NCBI GenBank assembly: GCA_027625915.1
Contig: JANTQA010000030.1
Coordinates: 1,922,001 to 1,986,000, forward strand
Length of the DNA: 64,000 bases
Source of the DNA: Anaeramoeba flamelloides
Taxonomy: Eukaryota; Metamonada; Anaeramoebidae
Direction: 5' to 3'
Position numbers and translations under genes: made by a program. Positions 59,219 through 64,000 of this stretch are shown in pieces. The stretch's first letter is position 1, and every line of letters begins with the position of its first letter. Below the pieces are notes generated by a model. The model was not told the DNA's origin, ran no database searches, and worked only from the letters and a program-made list of their open reading frames with translations.

Positions 59219-59540
59219 AAAACCTGTACTTTAAAATAAAATCCATTTTTTTTTAATTTATTGTTCCAATAAAATATCTAATCAATCATCCAATCGAATA
59301 TCAAAGTTCACAGCATTTTACGGGGTTAAACTTTTTATCTTTTAAGAATATTTTAAATTCTGAATTGAATTTGTTCAATATTTTTCTTAATTTTCTCAAT
59401 TTTTTCTCAATTTTTTAATTTTTTGAGAAGTAGTATTTTATCATAAATTAACTCTATTTTTTACTCTTAGAAATTTTCAAATTTGATCTTTTATTTTTAG
59501 TATTGCGTTTAATTGTCACTTGATGAAAACAAGGCCATGC
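59219..59540. mobile_element. Decayed relative of the 475-bp Tc1/mariner derivative
   Basis: Starting at the right boundary of the 58221 element, TTGTTCCAATAAAATATC … ATCAAAGTTCA, AACTCTATTTTTTACTC and CAAATTTGATCTTTTATTTT follow the order of blocks in the 34922 copy. The ends are not resolved. The head-to-tail position next to another copy may reflect tandem insertion. Confidence 0.45.
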
Positions 59541-62136
59541 TAACTTATTCTGATTTTGTTGATTATTTAATATTCAGGCTTTTTATAAAAAAAGAAAAAT
59601 GAGTTTTATCGGAGAACTATTATAAAATAGGTTATGACTGTTATTATTATAACAGTATAGATAATTTTGTAAAAAAATTTAATATTAAATATTTTGGAAT
59701 AGATATTTTTTTAGCACTTGGAATTTTAGTTTCCAAGTTGATTGGAATATATAAGTTGATAAATAAAAGCCATTTAAAAGATTATGTGTTAAAGGAAATT
59801 CTAAATTATTCAAATTTTGTTTTGTTATTTCAGATTTTACCCATTATATTTCATCAACTTTTTTTCTTTTGAAAATTCTTTTTATTATTTTTCTATTTAA
59901 AATAAATAACTTCAATAATATAATTTGCTTAATGCTGAATGACATCTAAATTTCTTCGAGTAATTATTTGAGCTTCTACATCCATATAATTGTGCTTCCA
60001 TTTACACTTTTAGAATACTTTCACACTTTACGAAAATCAACATTGAAAAACAGAAAAGTTTATAAATAGTCCTCTCCATTTTTTGGTGAATTTTATATAT
60101 AATAATAAAATTATGAGAGTTATCCTTTTTAATAAGTTTTTGCAATTTATTTAAATTTATTTTATTTATTTGCTTTTTCAATAAGGAATCCTATAAACAA
60201 GAAATTATTAGCTAATCAAAGTTTTTAAATTTGAATTTGTTGAAAAATTCAAGTGATAAAGTATTTTTAAGAATATATATATTAATTTTTAGAATGATAT
60301 TTTATATTATTAAATTTAAAAAGATGGTTTTAAAAATAATTAGTGAATGTATTTACTCACTTTTTTAATGTTAAATTAAACAATCAAATGTAATTAAAAA
60401 CGAAATTGATGAATAAAATTACAATTAAGGAAGGTGTTGATGATACAATATATCATCACTGTATTAGTATTTATTTAAATTTTTATACAATATCGAGATG
60501 CTATAAAAATAATCACACTTTTTTAAAAGTTAAACCTTGATTGAAAAAGATATCAATAAAAACATACTATATTTTAACTAATGCTTATTATTGTATATAA
60601 CAAATAGACACACAAAATAAAAGAAAAAAAACTCAAAATTTTCAATTTTTCTCTAATTCTAATCCTGAAATTTCAAAATTTTTTATTTTATTATCTCAAG
60701 AAGAAAAATTACAAATTTAAACAATAGCCACTTTATATTTTTAGTTAAAACATAACCTATATCACTTATAATATAAATGAAATCATTTAATACCGTTTTT
60801 AGATTTTATTTACTTAATTATATGTTTTGTGGTTAAATTAATTTTTTACACTTTTTGACAGACTTTGTTAATTTTTCATCAAAATAAATTCTTAAAACAC
60901 CAGAAAGAAATTTAAATTTTCAAGAAAAAAAACCCTACATTCAGTAATTCGTATCACAATATATTTTTCTATGATCAAATTATGTTAGAATTCGGTATAA
61001 ATGATATTAGTCTACCATAACCCAAATAGCTCGAAAAAATCTATTATAAATCTTATTGCTGAATAAATTATTACATTTTTTACTTGATGATCAAAATAAA
61101 AAATTTTCATTTTTGGAAATTGTCATTTGTTAATTCCCTAACTCAAATATAAAAATAGAACCCCAAAAAAGGATTCCAGTAGATAATAATTCATCTTTAG
61201 AACATTCCAAAAGTAATTATTTTTTAATTTTTTTAATTTCAAAGATTAACTCAATAACCATCAACATAAAAACCCAAAGACTGATTAGTTTTGTTTCATT
61301 TTTATATATCTAATTGTAACATCGATATATTTACAAATATTTCAGAAAATAATTGGTCAAAAAAATATATTGGTTAATTATTTAATTTATAAAAAAAATT
61401 GATTTTTTGAGGAACTAATTTACATTTTACCACAAATTTAATAAAAATATTTTGCAACTTTGATGTTTGACCATTGATAATTCAACCTGTAAATTTGTTA
61501 AAAGACAGATTTGTTAATGAAATTGTTGGGTTTTTTATTAAAACAAAGATCATTTTTAATTGATTGGATCAACAAATATTACTACTTGACTAATCGATTT
61601 TTTAGAGACAAATAAACCATGTAACACTAATGTGGTTAGGTCCAATAACAACATACTTTTATCTTAGGCTTCTCCTTGGTAAACGTTAATCCGTTAAGAT
61701 AACAATATGGTGATTGATTTAATTTTTAATCTCCTTTTCAATGAATTACTTTATGAATTGTTGCAAATTCTTTAAATTAATAATTTTTAGAAATTTTTTC
61801 TCAAAAATTTTTATTTAATTCATACTAAATAACTTTCTATATTTCATATTTTTTTTCTATAAACACTTGGTTATTTTAATGAATTACAAATTTCATTAAA
61901 ATTTATCGTAAAAATTAGTAAATAAATTATAAAATCTCTTAAAATCATCTTTTTTTAAAAAAACATTGCTGGAATCAATTTTTTTTATTTTCTCGAAAAT
62001 ACTTTTATAATTGTATTCTCATTTTGAAGCTCAAAAGAAAGAAAGAGAAGAAAAAGAAAAAAAAGAAAGGAAGAAAGAAAGAAAAAAATGATAAAAATTA
62101 AATTTGTTAATATGATCAAATAATAATTTAAACTTA

Positions 62137-62245
62137 TTATATAAAATCACGAGTAAGTGTTGGATATACTACTTCTGATTGAACACCACAATTATTATCC
62201 TTCATGCTCATTTTTACATAACCTTGATCACCCCAATTTATTGAC
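62137..62245 (-). CDS. Last exon of a papain-family (cathepsin L-like) cysteine protease
   Basis: After an acceptor ending TTAATAG the minus strand reads (x)SINWGDQGYVKMSMKDNNCGV, then QSEVVYPTLTRDFI and a stop. This is the C-terminal signature of C1A proteases (N-S-W-G-x-x-W-G-x-x-G-Y-h-x-h … N-x-C-G-I … YP). The exon covers only the final 36 residues. The catalytic Cys, His and Asn lie in upstream exons, which I could not find between 62246 and 64000, so the preceding intron either exceeds 1.7 kb or carries exons too short to see. C1A enzymes act in lysosomal or secreted proteolysis. The gene is incomplete in this window. Confidence 0.85.
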
Positions 62246-64000
62246 CTATTAAATTAAAGTATAATTAAATAAGAAAAAAAATAAATCAATGTTTTAAGAA
62301 CAATGTAAAGGTATAAAAGAAAAAAAAAAAATGAATGATAAAAAAAAAAGAATAATTGAAATAATTTAATTGCTTTTTGCTCGATTTATCTGTTTTTTTA
62401 TTAAAAATGATAGTGATTGTAATAAAAATTTGATTAAAACTTGAGTGATAAAAAGCGATTTTAAAAGAACAAAAAAATCAATTTTTAAAATAAGAAGCAA
62501 TTTTACTTGATATTGGTAATACTTGTGAAATTTCAAACATTTTTTTTTTTTTCAGTTTTATTTTCTTTTCTTCAATCACCATTATCAAAACTTTTTTAGT
62601 ATTACTTTTGAAAATTACCCATTTTGAAAGAAATTTTCAATAAACAATTCCAAGATCGTGATTAGTACTTATAAAACATTGGTATCTTTACTTGTGTTTG
62701 AATAAAAAAGGGGGAAAAATTTTTCACTTGATCATTTCCCTGTTTTTTTTTTTGTAAGAAAAGAGTTTTCAAAGAAAAAGATTGTAATTTGTGATCTCTA
62801 TTTATTTGTTGGATAAGCCCTTTTTATGATATTTATTGGGTAAAACTAAAAATTCTAAATCAAAGTATTTTTCCATAATTGAAAAGCTTAGTGAGGTGAA
62901 ATTAAATTCCGTTTAAATTTCAAATATCAGTACCAAAGCACACATTTATTCAAATAAAATTTCTCCCCGCACTCTTAAATTTGGGTCTTTAATTTCCTTT
63001 TAAATCTTGAACATTAACAAAAATTCATTATTCGGGGTTGTTAAAAAAATAGTTTATTCACATGAAGGACTTTTTTTTTTTCTACTGCCAATATCCGATT
63101 AATAAATGAAAATTTTTATTTCAATTTCCAAAATAGTTTTACCAGTAATTTATTGGATGATGGTAATTTTTGTAAAATGGAGATATTCGTAGATTCTCAA
63201 AATTTGAAGATTTTTTCAGGGCGGTAATTTGACTCTAAAACACCTGGCCTAAGTCCGATTTTCACATTGACCATTTATTATTTGAGAAAATTTATGGAAA
63301 ATTAAAAATAATATACATTTACTTTGAAAATATCAGCCATTTTAAAGCGTAATTAAAAATAAGTTATAATAAGTGAATTGTCTCGCTTCACTCAAACAAT
63401 ATTTATCATTTTCGAGCTGATTGTGAAAAAAAAAATTGTTGTCTATAAATGCCAAGAATCTACAAATATCCTACATTTTACAAAAATCCCCAATTTGTTC
63501 GTTAAAAAAACCAAAGATCTTCACAAAATCAACTATTAATAATATTTTTCGAGATTTAATTAGGCTTCCTTATTGAACTTTCAGATAAAATTTTCATTAT
63601 TATAATAAACTTTAACAGAAATAAAAAGATCAAGTCATTTTCATTTTTTTATTTGACAGACAAAGCTACCTAAGAAGCAGATTGAAATTTGTGATCTCGT
63701 TTGTTTTCGGTAAGTCCTTTTTAGGGTTTGTATTGTTATATTTTGGGTGAACTAAAAATACTAAACGAAAGTCAGATTTCAGAAAATTGAAAAAAGATAT
63801 AGAGATAAATATTTGATCCCATTTAAATTACAAATAAGGGTATTGGAGAAAAAGTCTTTTTAGATTGTTTATAAAGTGCTGATAATATACAACTCTATGA
63901 AAAAAAAAAAACATTCCGCTATTTAATTAGAAATAAATTAACAATTAAATGGTAATCTATATACTTCGTTCTCATTTGATTACACTAGAATTAATGATAG
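62246..64000 (-). other. Probable intron or upstream region of the cysteine protease gene; repeats
   Basis: No coding exon recognised. Two direct copies of a short repeat lie at about 62755-62945 and 63665-63850 (TTGTAATTTGTGATCTC against TTGAAATTTGTGATCTC, then AAGCCCTTTTTATG against AAGTCCTTTTTAGG, then GTAAAACTAAAAATTCTAAA against GTGAACTAAAAATACTAAAC). A third block near 63480-63640 is related to 50540-50720. Confidence 0.5.

Larger units (their letters stand above)
57911..62136. other. Intergenic upstream of DERA; transposon relics
   Basis: No host gene is supported. It contains a Tc1/mariner element with a transposase remnant (58221-59217) and a decayed relative next to it (about 59219-59540). 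From about 59540 to 62136 the sequence is uniformly AT-rich, with a (GAAA)n-like tract at about 62036-62090 and no recognisable feature. Confidence 0.5.

Noticed and set aside
1-64000. CRISPR arrays, bacterial operons, LTR retroelements or virus-derived genes
   Set aside because: No regularly spaced repeats with unique spacers, no ribosome-binding-site-led gene clusters, no paired long direct terminal repeats, and no capsid, integrase or reverse-transcriptase signatures were seen.

Overview
The window is very AT-rich nuclear DNA from a protist. Genes sit far apart and are split by GT-AG introns. Protein-coding stretches are the only places with balanced codons, and proteins carry runs of Asn, Lys, Glu and Asp. 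A giant ankyrin/BTB protein, a Ras GTPase, a DENN protein, an RBX1 RING subunit and a papain-type protease together fit an amoeboid eukaryote. An Anaeramoeba-like anaerobic amoeba is my best guess, from general impression only; a dictyostelid-like genome is less likely because gene density here is so low. No bacterial, viral or organellar block is seen.

Layout. 1-2840 is repeat-bearing intergenic DNA. 2841-4052 (-) is a REI1/ZNF622-like ribosome-biogenesis zinc-finger gene with an in-frame TAA inside its third zinc finger. 4053-10251 is intergenic and holds a young 558-bp fold-back element flanked by TTAA. 10252-16773 (+) is one uninterrupted 2173-residue ankyrin-repeat protein ending in two BTB-like domains. 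16774-22224 is intergenic. 22225-23313 (-) is a four-exon Ras GTPase with a 22-nt micro-exon. 23314-27578 is intergenic with a large inverted repeat. 27579-29511 (-) is the 3' exon of a DENN-domain gene, followed upstream by a TA-flanked 1.2-kb element. 30884-45823 is mostly transposon relics of Tc1/mariner type and small inverted-repeat elements. 49132-49915 (+) is a three-exon RBX1/ROC1 RING-H2 protein. 52876-57910 (-) is a three-exon deoxyribose-phosphate aldolase whose last exon, behind a 3.7-kb intron, adds a lysine-rich linker and a membrane tail. 57911-62136 holds more Tc1 relics. 62137-62245 (-) is the last exon of a cathepsin-like protease whose other exons I cannot find.

The genes do not form an operon or pathway; they are unrelated housekeeping and signalling genes (ribosome maturation, small-GTPase signalling and its probable regulators, ubiquitin ligation, nucleoside catabolism, proteolysis). 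What links the region is its load of short DNA-transposon derivatives: at least four copies of a ~200-bp TA-flanked element, two copies of a 558/559-bp TTAA-flanked element, a 1.2-kb element with TCGCGAT-rich arms, a 1.5-kb element with TTAGCACCCC ends, and several Tc1/mariner derivatives, one with a recognisable transposase C-terminus. All exon joins, element boundaries and family calls come from reading the sequence by eye.
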